From contig JAEXCH010000006.1 in the NCBI GenBank assembly GCA_023402275.1, positions 20,742-84,741 of the forward strand: DNA of 64,000 bases, in the 5' to 3' direction. Shown here one piece after another: positions 10,991 through 19,911 of this stretch. How positions within the stretch are numbered: the stretch's first letter is position 1; every line of letters starts with the position of its first letter. The position numbers and the translations under genes are program-made. The notes under the pieces were generated by a model. That model was not told where the DNA came from. It did no database searches and worked only from the letters and a program-made list of their open reading frames with translations. The stretch is from Methanobacteriota archaeon (lineage in GTDB: Archaea; Thermoplasmatota; Thermoplasmata; Methanomassiliicoccales; Methanomethylophilaceae).

Positions 10991-12003
10991 TTCTCGTAGA
11001 GTATGTTCCCGGGTTCAAGCAGAACACCGTTGCCTTTCTCCACCCTTCCGATTATGTCGGCATTCGGATATCTTTTTACGATATCCTCCGCATCGGATTG
11101 TGGCGCGATGATCATGAATCCCATGCTCATGTTGAGGGTCTGGTATATCTCTCTGTCCTCGACCTCTCCAAGTTCCTGAATGATCTTGAAGATCGGAGCA
11201 GGCTCAACAGGATCGCTTATGACATATCTCAATCCCTTCTTCATTCTGAGTATGTTCCTGAGTCCTCCGCCCGTTATATCGATAAGGCCGTGGACCTCAT
11301 GTTCCTTTGTTATCTCAAGGACCTGTCTGACATATATCTCGGTAGGGGTCAGGAGCTCCATGCCGACCGTCTTTGAAAGTCCTTTGTGTTTGTCGGTCAT
11401 CGATATGTTTGAGGATTCGAGGACCTTTCTGGCAAGTGTCAATCCGTTCGAGTGTATACCGGAGGATCTCAGACTTACTATGAGATCGCCTTCTTTACAG
11501 GTCTCCCCTGTTATCACTTTATCCTTTTCAACATAACCAAGACATGTTCCTGACAGGTCCACTCCGTGCACCATCTCCGGAAGTACTGCGATCTCTCCGC
11601 CGACTATCTCCATGTTGGACATCTCGGCACCCTTCTGCAGACCGATGCCTATCTCCTTGGTTATCCTATCATCAGGTTTGTCTATCGCAATGTAATCAAC
11701 GAAGGACATCGGTTCTGAATTCACGCATATGGTGTCGTTGACATTCATCGCTATACAATCTATCCCGACCGTGTTCCATATGCCCAATTCCTTTGCGATC
11801 AGTAGTTTGGTACCAACCCCGTCGGTGGCCAAAGTAAGGTATCTGTCTCCGAAATCGATCAAGCTGGCGAACAATCCGGGAATACGGACCATCTGTCCGA
11901 TCCCCTCTCGTCTGAAACCTATCTCATTCACAAGAGAACCTATCGCCTTCGATTTATCATCGATATTTACTCCAGCTTTCGAATATGTCCAACCTTTCGA
12001 CAT
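10984..12003 (-). CDS. purM: Phosphoribosylformylglycinamidine cyclo-ligase PurM
   Basis: ATP-dependent ring closure of FGAM to AIR in purine synthesis. Motifs of the PurM superfamily are present: TYSKAGVNIDD at the N terminus, TDGVGTKLLIA, GIDCIAMNVNDTICVNSEP, GLQKGAEMSNMEIVGGEIAVLPEM, SSGIHSNGLTLAR and DITGGGLRNILR. The ATG at 12003 (339 aa, MSKGWTYSKAG) matches the usual N terminus of the family; the frame stays open further upstream to 12177, but that would run into rlmE on the other strand. It is divergent from rlmE, with an AT-rich promoter gap of 83 bp. Confidence 0.93.
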   Translation of the reverse strand: MSKGWTYSKAGVNIDDKSKAIGSLVNEIGFRREGIGQMVRIPGLFASLIDFGDRYLTLATDGVGTKLLIAKELGIWNTVGIDCIAMNVNDTICVNSEPMSFVDYIAIDKPDDRITKEIGIGLQKGAEMSNMEIVGGEIAVLPEMVHGVDLSGTCLGYVEKDKVITGETCKEGDLIVSLRSSGIHSNGLTLARKVLESSNISMTDKHKGLSKTVGMELLTPTEIYVRQVLEITKEHEVHGLIDITGGGLRNILRMKKGLRYVISDPVEPAPIFKIIQELGEVEDREIYQTLNMSMGFMIIAPQSDAEDIVKRYPNADIIGRVEKGNGVLLEPGNILYENY

Positions 12004-12086
12004 GGCCTTCGACCTATGATACAGGCTCTTGCTCTTATTAGTTTCCACACAAAATGGTTTATCATTTGATATCATCACCGACAATA

Positions 12087-12770
12087 ATGTCTTTGCATGA
12101 TCGTTGGGTCCAAGAGAGGAAGCACGAGCATTATTACAAGTTAGCAAAGAAGCTTCACTACAGGTCCAGAGCATCATTCAAACTGATGCAGATAGACGAT
12201 CGTTTCAATATCTTCAGAGAAGGGGACGCCGTCGTAGATCTGGGAGCATCCCCGGGAGGATGGCTACAGGTAGCAAAGGAACGTGTAGGTGAAAGAGGCA
12301 AGGTCGTCGGTGTGGATCTGAGACACATAAGACCTCTTGAAGGCGTCACTACCATAATCGGCGATATCACGGAGGACAGCACAATGAAGACACTTCTGGA
12401 TACATTCGGAGGTAAGGCGGATGTTGTACTGTCAGACATGGCCCCCGATATCGGTGGTAACTATTCAACGGATCATGCAAGATCCGTGGACCTTTGTATG
12501 TATGCGGTCGCGGTCTGTGACAGGATACTGAAGAAAGAAGGCAAGATGGTCGTAAAGGTTTTCATGGGGGATATGATGGATTCTTTGATAAAGGAACTGG
12601 AATCCAGATTCAGATCTGTCAGGATACATTCCCCTGCCGCATCCAGGGAAACTTCGTCCGAGGTCTACATAATATCAAAGGGGTTCCTTGCTTCACGCAA
12701 TGTCCCGCTCAAGGATTTCAAAGAGGAAGAGAAGAAGACCGAGTTTGCTTCCAAAGGCAGTAACTTCTGA
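12087..12770 (+). CDS. rlmE: Ribosomal RNA 2'-O-methyltransferase, RlmE/FtsJ family
   Basis: SAM-dependent 2'-O-methyltransferase of the FtsJ/RrmJ family, expected to act on 23S rRNA. The catalytic K-D-K-E tetrad is complete: K32 in SRASFKL, D117 in LSDMAPD, K157 in VVKVF and E192 in SSEVYII, with the SAM motif VVDLGASPGGW at 49-59. The ATG at 12087 (MSLHDRWVQE, 227 aa) is chosen over the ATG at 12054 because the extra 11 residues are not family-like. A lysine/glutamate-rich tail follows residue 205. Its stop codon abuts the stop of the convergent Lhr-like gene with no intervening base (TGATCA). Confidence 0.95.
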   Translation: MSLHDRWVQERKHEHYYKLAKKLHYRSRASFKLMQIDDRFNIFREGDAVVDLGASPGGWLQVAKERVGERGKVVGVDLRHIRPLEGVTTIIGDITEDSTMKTLLDTFGGKADVVLSDMAPDIGGNYSTDHARSVDLCMYAVAVCDRILKKEGKMVVKVFMGDMMDSLIKELESRFRSVRIHSPAASRETSSEVYIISKGFLASRNVPLKDFKEEEKKTEFASKGSNF

Positions 12771-15515
12771 TCAGTCCCAGAATCTTTTGTTCTTTGCGTA
12801 AAGTATCTCTGCGTTCATGATATCCCTGAGGAAATCATCCTCATCGACATGCATGCTCCTAAGGATCCTGGATGCGCTGTCGGGACCGATGCCCCTGCCT
12901 GCAAGCACTATCGCCGCTCTTTTTCCGTGTTCATTAACAAGATTGGCGTTCCTAGATACTCTGAGTGCATCCTTCTTCTCCTGTTCGTTCCTATCCTTGA
13001 TCCTTATGCTCTTGATGCTTTCTCTCTCATATCCTTTCAGAAGGGCGATCATGTTCCCCCCGCATTTTGGACAGATGAATCTGTTCGGAGCATCCGCAAC
13101 TCTGACCCTCCATTGGTTCAAACAGTTCAGGCACGAAGCGTAAAGGACCTCGTCCTCGAGTCTCTTCTTCAATGCCATCAGTATCGAATGGTCGGCACGG
13201 ACCGGCTGCATGAGCTCTTTCGATCTAACTATCCCCTCAAGACCGATGTGTGATATACCGCACATCTCCAATGCTATGTTGCCTTCTGAGATCATCTTCA
13301 CGACCAGTTCGGTGTTCTTTATGTCGAGGTCCTCCCAAAGGACCATGTTCACAGCCTCGTCATAGGCAGGAGTATCCTTATGCAGATCGAACAACCTGTT
13401 GAAGTTGATGAAACGGTGGTCTGCCCCTTTCTCGATTATGCCGAACTTCTTTGCTACGTGGACGAATCTCCATTTCAGGTAGGTCGAGTTAAGTATGGTT
13501 ATCCTCGCAAGTGCTTCGATCGTCCCTGGTCTTATCGATCTGAATGTATCTTCCAGTATCCGTTTGTCAACGTTCCTAGGAAGTTCAAGTATTATGCGGT
13601 ATGCATCGGTCGAAACACCGATGCTCTCACCCAATCTGGCGGTTATCAATGCTGAGTATATCTTTCCCAGGGTCTCGTTGACCCTGCTTCCGAAACAACA
13701 GTTCACGATGGCCAGTCTGTCCCCTGTTTCCAAGGTGATGGTCTTGTCGGAAGGGATCGGCCATCTTTCCTTCTGAGCTGTTACGTACTCCCTTACTCTT
13801 TTGTAACAGCTCTCATCACCAGGGTATTTCTCGAGATTCATCTTGCGACGCATCCTGCCGACCTCCATCGCAACCTCGAACGGCACAGGTATATCGGAAC
13901 CTGCCCAGGATGGTACTGATCCCACATCCCTTGCCTCCTCGACAAGGAGTTCGTCCTCTCTCATCTCCACGATCCTCCAAGTTCTGCCTTTGGCGATGAA
14001 CATTGCGTAGGGTTCGGCGAATGATGCAACGAAACTCTCGTCCAAAGTGCCGACTATGCCTCTTGTGCTGATGTCCCTTATGAGATATGTTCTCTCATCA
14101 GGTATCATGGATATATTGTCGTAGAAGTACTGCATCCCTTTCCTGGAACGTCTGAACCCGTTGTCATCCTCGAAGATCATCTTTATCGATTTCAGTTGTT
14201 CCAGTACTGCATCCATATCAGAACGGGGCAATGTCTTGAATGCATTGGAGCGTCTGAATATCTTGTATGCCAGGTCCCTGTCGGTGCGACCGCTCATGGT
14301 CATTGCAATAAGTTGATTGGCAAGGACCGTGAACGGGTTATCCCTTCCTCTGAAATACTCCAGCTCCTTGGCATCGCTCCTCCTCGCTATTACCAGTGCC
14401 TCAGCGACCTCATCCGGTGCGGTAGCAAGTATCACTGATCTTATGACCTCTCCTATTCTGTGACCTGCACGACCGGCACGCTGTATCATCCTGGATACCT
14501 CTCTCGGTGAATTATATTGTATGACCAGGTCTGCGGATCCTATGTCGATTCCCAGTTCAAGGGATGATGTCGCTATGACCGCTTTCAGATCCCCTGCCTT
14601 GAATTTATCCTCGATGTCCATCCTGTTCTCCTTCGAAAGGGATCCGTGATGTACGTCTATCGAAAAATCCTCATCCCAGAGATGATATCTTGCCGCAAGC
14701 CATTCTGCCGTCTCCCTGGTATTCACGAACAGCAATGTCGATCTGCTTCTCTCGATCAGCTGTCTTGCCCTCTTCATGACGGCCAGGATATCAGGGTCGC
14801 TTTGCAGTCTGTCCTGAAGTATGGAATCGTTCTCGTCTGGCACCGGACATTCGACAACAATATCGAATTCCCTATGTGTATCATGTTTGCACAAGATGAC
14901 ATTCCTGTTGACCCCAGAAAGGAATTCCTTGACATCCTGAACATCACCCACTGTGGCTGACAATCCTATCCTCTGATACTCTCCCGCTATCTCTACCAGT
15001 CTCTCAAGGGCAACGCTGAGCTGCGCACCCCTTTCCGTGCTGGAGAGTTCATGTATCTCATCGACGACCACCCATTCCACATTCTTCAGATGTTCTCTCA
15101 GCCTCTTACCTGTGAAAAGCACCTGTAGTGTCTCCGGAGTTGTGATCAGCACCTCAGGTGCTTTCTGGGATTGTTTGTTCCTTTCCGCTTGTGTGGTATC
15201 GCCGTGCCTTACACCAACGGATATGTCCAATGCATTTCCGTAGTCCTCCATTCTTTTGAGCATATCACGGTTAAGTGCCCTCAAGGGAGTGATGTACAAA
15301 CATCTGAATCCGCCCTTGCCTTTGCTCCTGAATATAGAATCGAATATTGGGAGCATTGCAGCTTCGGTCTTTCCGATCCCTGTGGGAGCGACCAGAAGTA
15401 CATGGTCGCCCTTGAGTATCCTTGGAATGACATCCCTTTGCGGTTCGGTAGGACTGATGATGCCCCTCTCGTTCAGAACCGAAACGAGTTCTTGACTTAA
15501 TCCATCAAATGACAT
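12771..15515 (-). CDS. Lhr-like DEAD/DEAH superfamily 2 helicase with zinc motif
   Basis: 914-residue superfamily 2 helicase of the Lhr group, probably acting in DNA repair or recombination. Visible: TEPQRDVIP (Q motif-like), Walker A APTGIGKT (43-50), ITPLRAL (Ia), TTPETLQ, Walker B VVDEIHEL (D152-E-I-H155), LSATV (III), ATSSLELGIDIG (V) and QRAGRAGHRIG (VI). A winged-helix/Lhr core domain follows, then a four-cysteine zinc motif CLNC...CPKC near residues 813-834 that may bind nucleic acid, and a short C-terminal domain. Downstream of the HdrD-like gene on the same strand but separated from it by a terminator-like hairpin. It is independent of the Lhr-type fragment at the left edge. Confidence 0.92.
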   Translation of the reverse strand: MSFDGLSQELVSVLNERGIISPTEPQRDVIPRILKGDHVLLVAPTGIGKTEAAMLPIFDSIFRSKGKGGFRCLYITPLRALNRDMLKRMEDYGNALDISVGVRHGDTTQAERNKQSQKAPEVLITTPETLQVLFTGKRLREHLKNVEWVVVDEIHELSSTERGAQLSVALERLVEIAGEYQRIGLSATVGDVQDVKEFLSGVNRNVILCKHDTHREFDIVVECPVPDENDSILQDRLQSDPDILAVMKRARQLIERSRSTLLFVNTRETAEWLAARYHLWDEDFSIDVHHGSLSKENRMDIEDKFKAGDLKAVIATSSLELGIDIGSADLVIQYNSPREVSRMIQRAGRAGHRIGEVIRSVILATAPDEVAEALVIARRSDAKELEYFRGRDNPFTVLANQLIAMTMSGRTDRDLAYKIFRRSNAFKTLPRSDMDAVLEQLKSIKMIFEDDNGFRRSRKGMQYFYDNISMIPDERTYLIRDISTRGIVGTLDESFVASFAEPYAMFIAKGRTWRIVEMREDELLVEEARDVGSVPSWAGSDIPVPFEVAMEVGRMRRKMNLEKYPGDESCYKRVREYVTAQKERWPIPSDKTITLETGDRLAIVNCCFGSRVNETLGKIYSALITARLGESIGVSTDAYRIILELPRNVDKRILEDTFRSIRPGTIEALARITILNSTYLKWRFVHVAKKFGIIEKGADHRFINFNRLFDLHKDTPAYDEAVNMVLWEDLDIKNTELVVKMISEGNIALEMCGISHIGLEGIVRSKELMQPVRADHSILMALKKRLEDEVLYASCLNCLNQWRVRVADAPNRFICPKCGGNMIALLKGYERESIKSIRIKDRNEQEKKDALRVSRNANLVNEHGKRAAIVLAGRGIGPDSASRILRSMHVDEDDFLRDIMNAEILYAKNKRFWD

Positions 15516-15519
15516 TATG

Positions 15520-15548
15520 AAAAATGAATGTGCCGGGAGATCCCGGCA
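15520..15548 (-). terminator. Hairpin plus T-run between the hdrD-like and lhr-like genes
   Basis: A perfect 7-bp stem TGCCGGG/CCCGGCA with loop AGAT (15531-15548) is followed, reading on the minus strand, by a five-T run (15521-15525). It sits just after the HdrD-like stop and just before the Lhr-like ATG, so it would end the first transcript. Confidence 0.6.
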
Positions 15549-15555
15549 AATTGGT

Positions 15556-17307
15556 TTATCTCCTCTTCTTCTTTCCGAGGGTCTTCAGGTTCTCTTTGAC
15601 GGCTGTCCTTATGTCCAGCGCCTGTGCCTCTCCGTCGGTGATGTCCGACTCAAGGAACGAGAGAACGATCCAATCATCCTCTTCCAGAGAGGCTTTCGTC
15701 TTTGCATCGACAGTCCCCTCGGTCAGGATGTATACGGCGACCTTCGGTTTGACAAAGGCCACAGGTATGTTGTGCTCTCCGTAGTCCCTTCTGCATCTAA
15801 GGCCCTTATTCCAAGCCGCCCTCCTGACAAGTGCTTCCGGCGAGTTATCGGTCCAGACATCATCGCCTGCTTCTTCATCATCCTCTTTATCGGATGATAC
15901 GGCAGCCGCCTTTGGCTTCTCGACCTTCTTCTCTTCGACGGGCTCAGGCTTTCCTTCCTTCTGTTGGACAGGTGATTGAGGTTCGGCTATGATGACGACC
16001 TCCTCTTTCACTACCGTGACCTCGATAGTACAAGCGGGCTCTGCTGCCTTGGCCTGAGGTGGTTCGGGCTTTGTTTCCTCCACGGTCTTATCCTCGACCG
16101 GTGCGGTGACATGCATAAGAACCTCCGAGAGGTCCATGATCTTTATCTTGGAGCCTATCTGTTTGGCCCCCTGTGTGAGGTTGACCACACAGAACGGACA
16201 GCATGTGACCAGTATCTCTGCGCCTGTCTCTTCGGCATCCCTGATTCTCTCCGCTGCTATGTTGACCGCCATGTCATTATATTGACTCTTGTAACCGCCG
16301 CCTGCACCGCAGCATCTGGAATTCTCCCTGGTGCGGTCCATCTCCACAAGTTCTATGCCCTTGATCTTCTTCAGAACGTTCCTGGGTGCATCGAACACTC
16401 CCATGTGCCTTCCCATGTGGCACGGATCGTGGTAGGTGACCTTTGCTTTGAACTCGTGATTCAGAGGAAGTTTCCTGTCCGCTATGAGTTTCTCTACGTA
16501 CTGTGAGAAGTGATAGACGTTCTGTCCTGTCTTTGCATAGAATTTGCCGAAGTCAGTCGATACCGTCTTGTAGCAACCGGAACAGGTCATTACCATGTCC
16601 TTGGCACCCATTCCGTCCGCTCCTTCAACCGTCTTCTCTGCGCATTCAAGTGAATATTTGTGTGTTCCTGTTCTAAGAAGAGGTGATGAACAGCACCACT
16701 CCTCAGGTCCAAGCGTGTTCATTGATACGCCGGCCCTTGACAGTACGCGTACACCCATCTGAGGCAGGGTCTGCTGCCTGTACGCTCCCGTACATCCTGC
16801 GAAGAACATTACATCGGGAACATCTGCTTTCTCAACATCCTCGGGCCACCAATCCCCTCTCTTTGAGGGCGGTTCGCCGTATGGGTTGTGCACCTCTCCG
16901 ACCTTCTTGGCCATTCCCTTGTGGGCGGGCATAGGTCCGACACCTTCGTCGACCATCCATTTCCTTACGGTCTCCCAGAATTCGACAAGGGGTATGTTGG
17001 CGTGGCATACTGCTTCGCAGTTACCGCATCCTGTACACTTGTACATCGCATCTACGAAGTAGGGATTGAGACTGACCTCTCTGTTCAGAAGTTTGTCGAC
17101 CCCTCCTGCGCTGCTGAGCTGGTTTAGGTAGTAAATCTTCCCCCTGGGTGTCACCGACTCCCACGGGGTCTGGTCGTGAGCTTCACATACACTGATGCAG
17201 TAACCGCACTGCAGGCAAGCGGTAAGTTCCTGCTGGATACGCGGCATCTTCATCATCTTCATGCCACTTTTCATTTTCGAAAATGGGCTTTCTCTAGCGG
17301 CTTTCAT
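15556..17307 (-). CDS. HdrD-like iron-sulfur protein with extra C-terminal domain
   Basis: 583-residue cytoplasmic iron-sulfur protein resembling heterodisulfide reductase subunit D/GlpC. Two 4Fe-4S motifs are complete (C31/C34/C37/C41 and C91/C94/C97/C101), followed by two CCG domains (GCTGAYRQ...EWCCSSP...CSGC and DPCHMGRH...RCCGAGGG...CCPFC) of the kind that carry the noncubane clusters for disulfide reduction. After about residue 400 comes an E/K/P-rich linker, then a 100-residue domain coded by about 15559-15861 that HdrD normally lacks. The start at 17307 is chosen because a TATA box lies 29 bp upstream (leaderless); the codon at 17328 would overlap that TATA. In Methanomassiliicoccales HdrD-type proteins are proposed to serve heterodisulfide reduction; exact substrate is inferred. 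Confidence 0.85.
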   Translation of the reverse strand: MKAARESPFSKMKSGMKMMKMPRIQQELTACLQCGYCISVCEAHDQTPWESVTPRGKIYYLNQLSSAGGVDKLLNREVSLNPYFVDAMYKCTGCGNCEAVCHANIPLVEFWETVRKWMVDEGVGPMPAHKGMAKKVGEVHNPYGEPPSKRGDWWPEDVEKADVPDVMFFAGCTGAYRQQTLPQMGVRVLSRAGVSMNTLGPEEWCCSSPLLRTGTHKYSLECAEKTVEGADGMGAKDMVMTCSGCYKTVSTDFGKFYAKTGQNVYHFSQYVEKLIADRKLPLNHEFKAKVTYHDPCHMGRHMGVFDAPRNVLKKIKGIELVEMDRTRENSRCCGAGGGYKSQYNDMAVNIAAERIRDAEETGAEILVTCCPFCVVNLTQGAKQIGSKIKIMDLSEVLMHVTAPVEDKTVEETKPEPPQAKAAEPACTIEVTVVKEEVVIIAEPQSPVQQKEGKPEPVEEKKVEKPKAAAVSSDKEDDEEAGDDVWTDNSPEALVRRAAWNKGLRCRRDYGEHNIPVAFVKPKVAVYILTEGTVDAKTKASLEEDDWIVLSFLESDITDGEAQALDIRTAVKENLKTLGKKKRR

Positions 17308-17330
17308 GATAAAATAAGAAAAACGCACGC

Positions 17331-17341
17331 ACCTATATTAA
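17331..17341 (-). promoter_or_regulatory. TATA box of the hdrD-like gene
   Basis: On the minus strand the element reads cttaatatagg and is centred 29 bp upstream of the ATG at 17307, supporting a leaderless message and that start choice. Confidence 0.55.
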
Positions 17342-17469
17342 GGCTTTGAGTTAACCGATGTGCCACCATTGTTTTTTCATCATACTTTTTGCCAATATGG
17401 ATGCATTCCATCCAACAATGGGCGATAAGACAATCAAATGAAATAACTTGAAGAACATTCTGAATTACA

Positions 17470-19665
17470 ATGGGTAAATACCTTGAGCTTAAGGTCGCAA
17501 TGGCGAAGAGGCAATCCGAGGCAGGATACGGCAGAGCGAGGATAGATGCCGAATCAAGAAGATATCTCGGATTGGATCTGGGTGATGTCATAGAGATCAT
17601 CGGCAAAAGGACCGTGGTCGCAAAGATCTTCAAGGGTGAGCCCGGCGACGACGGAATGAAATTGATAAGGATAGACGGACCCACGAGGACAAGTGCGGGA
17701 GTGAGTGTCGATGAAACGGTCCGAATACAGAAATGCGATCCGGTTTTGGCGCAGAAGGTGACCCTTTGTCCGGATTCATCCGACGGGAAGAAGATGATAT
17801 TCGAGGAAGGCTACGAGAATATCTTCAGGAACGGTCTTGTGGGCAGACCGCTGATAAAGGGTATAGACATAATGATCCCCAACATCGCATTGATGGGAAG
17901 CAGGACGATATACAATGTCGTGTCCACTATGCCGAGCGGGCCGGTACTCGTGGGACCGGAGACCCAGATCATACTGGAGAGTGAACCTGCAAGAAAGGAT
18001 TCGGAGGTACGTCTGGGTCATACCACATATGATGACATAGGAGGTCTGGATGATGAACTCCAAAGGATCAGGGAGATGATCGAACTCCCTCTCAAACATC
18101 CGGAACTGTTCGACCGCATGGGGATATCGGCTCCCAAAGGCGTACTGCTGTACGGACCTCCCGGAACAGGCAAGACCCTGATTGCCGAGGCCGTTGCCAA
18201 TGAATCCGGAGCATCGTTCTATTCAATACGCGGCCCAGAGATAATGGGAAGATACTACGGTCAAAGTGAAGAGAGGCTAAGGAAGGTGTTCGAGGATGCC
18301 GAGGAGAATGCACCCAGCATAATATTTCTGGATGAGATAGATTCGATCGCTCCGAACAGGGATTCGACCTATGGGGAAGTGGAGAGGAGAGTGGTCGCAC
18401 AACTCCTAACCCTAATGGACGGAATGGGCGGCAGAGGGGATGTGATAGTCATCGGTGCCACAAACAGGGAGGACTCGATCGATCCCGCACTGAGAAGGCC
18501 GGGAAGATTCGACAGGGAGATCGAGATAGGCGTTCCAAACAGGTCGGGAAGGAAGGATATCCTTGAGGTCCATACGAGGGACATGCCTTTGTCGGATGAT
18601 GTAAGGATAGAGGAACTTGCTGCAATGACCCAGGGATTCGTAGGTGCGGATCTGGCATCGCTTGCTAGAGAATCCGCAATGAAGTGCCTTAGCAAACGTA
18701 TATCCGAATTGGATCTCGATAAACCGATCCCTCAATCCACACTTGAGACCATGAAGGTCTGTATGCCTGATTTCGCAGAGGCGTTGGCAGACATTGAACC
18801 AAGCGGTATGAGGGAGGTCTTCGTAGAGATACCGAAGATAACATGGGAAGACATCGGAGGTCTGGAATACATAAAAAGGGAGATCGAGGAGGTGTTCGTC
18901 CCTACCGAGGAGCACAAGTCCTTTGAAAGATTGGGGATAGATCCGGGAAAGGCCGTCCTGCTCTATGGACCTCCTGGAACAGGTAAGACCCTGATAGCTA
19001 AGGCGGTCGCGAACGAATCCGGAGCGAACTTCATATCGATAAGCGGGCCTGAGATCGCCAGCAAGTGGATGGGAGAGTCTGAACAGGCAATAAGGAAGAT
19101 ATTCAAGAAGGCCAAGCAGATGGCCCCGTGCATAGTGTTCTTTGATGAGATAGATTCCATTGCACCGATAAGAGGTGAAGGGGATTCCCAAGCATGGGAG
19201 AGAGTGGTGGCACAGCTTCTGACGTCAATGGATGGCATCGAAAGCATGAACAGGGTAATGATAATGGCGGCCACTAACCGTCCAGATATGATAGACCCAG
19301 CCATCCTGAGGCCCGGAAGGATGGACCGTATGATATTGGTCGGGAAACCGGATATCAATGCGCGTAAGAGCATATTGAAGGTACACACATCCAGAATGCC
19401 GCTGAAGGATGTCGATCTAGATCACATAGCAAAGGATACGGACGGCTATGTCGGGGCTGACATAGCTGCATTGTGCAGGGAAGCGGGACTCTTGGCATAT
19501 CGCAGGGATAACTCCGCGGAGTTCGTCACAGGAGAGGATTTCAGTAATGCCATGGGATTCGTCGGACCATCCGTGGATGAGTCCGTGTTCGAGAGATATG
19601 AGGCACTCAGCAAGGAGATGAGGAAACTCAGCACAGGCTGGAATGACAGTCCGTTCTATGGGTGA
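17470..19665 (+). CDS. Cdc48/VAT-type AAA+ ATPase
   Basis: Double-ring AAA+ unfoldase of the Cdc48/p97/VAT family, acting on proteins destined for the proteasome or on complexes. The 731 residues contain the N domain (about 1-185, double-psi barrel start [20 protein letters not shown]), D1 with Walker A GPPGTGKT (229-236), [12 protein letters not shown] and arginine fingers, and D2 with Walker A at 500-507 and [13 protein letters not shown]. The C terminus ends F-Y-G, matching the hydrophobic-Tyr-X motif by which archaeal Cdc48 docks on the 20S proteasome. A PRC-barrel gene starts 6 nt after the stop. Confidence 0.97.
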   Translation: MGKYLELKVAMAKRQSEAGYGRARIDAESRRYLGLDLGDVIEIIGKRTVVAKIFKGEPGDDGMKLIRIDGPTRTSAGVSVDETVRIQKCDPVLAQKVTLCPDSSDGKKMIFEEGYENIFRNGLVGRPLIKGIDIMIPNIALMGSRTIYNVVSTMPSGPVLVGPETQIILESEPARKDSEVRLGHTTYDDIGGLDDELQRIREMIELPLKHPELFDRMGISAPKGVLLYGPPGTGKTLIAEAVANESGASFYSIRGPEIMGRYYGQSEERLRKVFEDAEENAPSIIFLDEIDSIAPNRDSTYGEVERRVVAQLLTLMDGMGGRGDVIVIGATNREDSIDPALRRPGRFDREIEIGVPNRSGRKDILEVHTRDMPLSDDVRIEELAAMTQGFVGADLASLARESAMKCLSKRISELDLDKPIPQSTLETMKVCMPDFAEALADIEPSGMREVFVEIPKITWEDIGGLEYIKREIEEVFVPTEEHKSFERLGIDPGKAVLLYGPPGTGKTLIAKAVANESGANFISISGPEIASKWMGESEQAIRKIFKKAKQMAPCIVFFDEIDSIAPIRGEGDSQAWERVVAQLLTSMDGIESMNRVMIMAATNRPDMIDPAILRPGRMDRMILVGKPDINARKSILKVHTSRMPLKDVDLDHIAKDTDGYVGADIAALCREAGLLAYRRDNSAEFVTGEDFSNAMGFVGPSVDESVFERYEALSKEMRKLSTGWNDSPFYG

Positions 19666-19671
19666 TGCGAT

Positions 19672-19911
19672 ATGGATGGAAGGATGTTCAGCAAGGAACT
19701 GATAGGAAAGGAAGTAGAGACCATAACCGGCAGATCGGTCGGTGTGTTGGAGGATATGGTAGTTGATACAGAGGACGGTTCTTTGAAATATCTTCTGATA
19801 TCGACATCCGGTAAGGTACTGAACGATGCCCATAGGATAGATGAGAATGGGAGGATAGTCGTTGAGACGAACAGGATAAGGATCGACGGCGACCGTCTGA
19901 TAATCAATTGA
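19672..19911 (+). CDS. PRC-barrel domain protein downstream of cdc48
   Basis: 79-residue single-domain protein with the PRC-barrel pattern: GKEVETITGRSVGVLEDMVVDTEDGSLKYL followed by beta strands to the C terminus. A GGTGAT ribosome site overlaps the cdc48 stop region, 7 nt before the ATG, so the two are likely co-translated. Archaeal single PRC-barrel proteins resemble CdpB-type cell division factors, but a specific role cannot be read here. The 3' end overlaps elp3 on the opposite strand by 8 nt. Confidence 0.8.
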   Translation: MDGRMFSKELIGKEVETITGRSVGVLEDMVVDTEDGSLKYLLISTSGKVLNDAHRIDENGRIVVETNRIRIDGDRLIIN

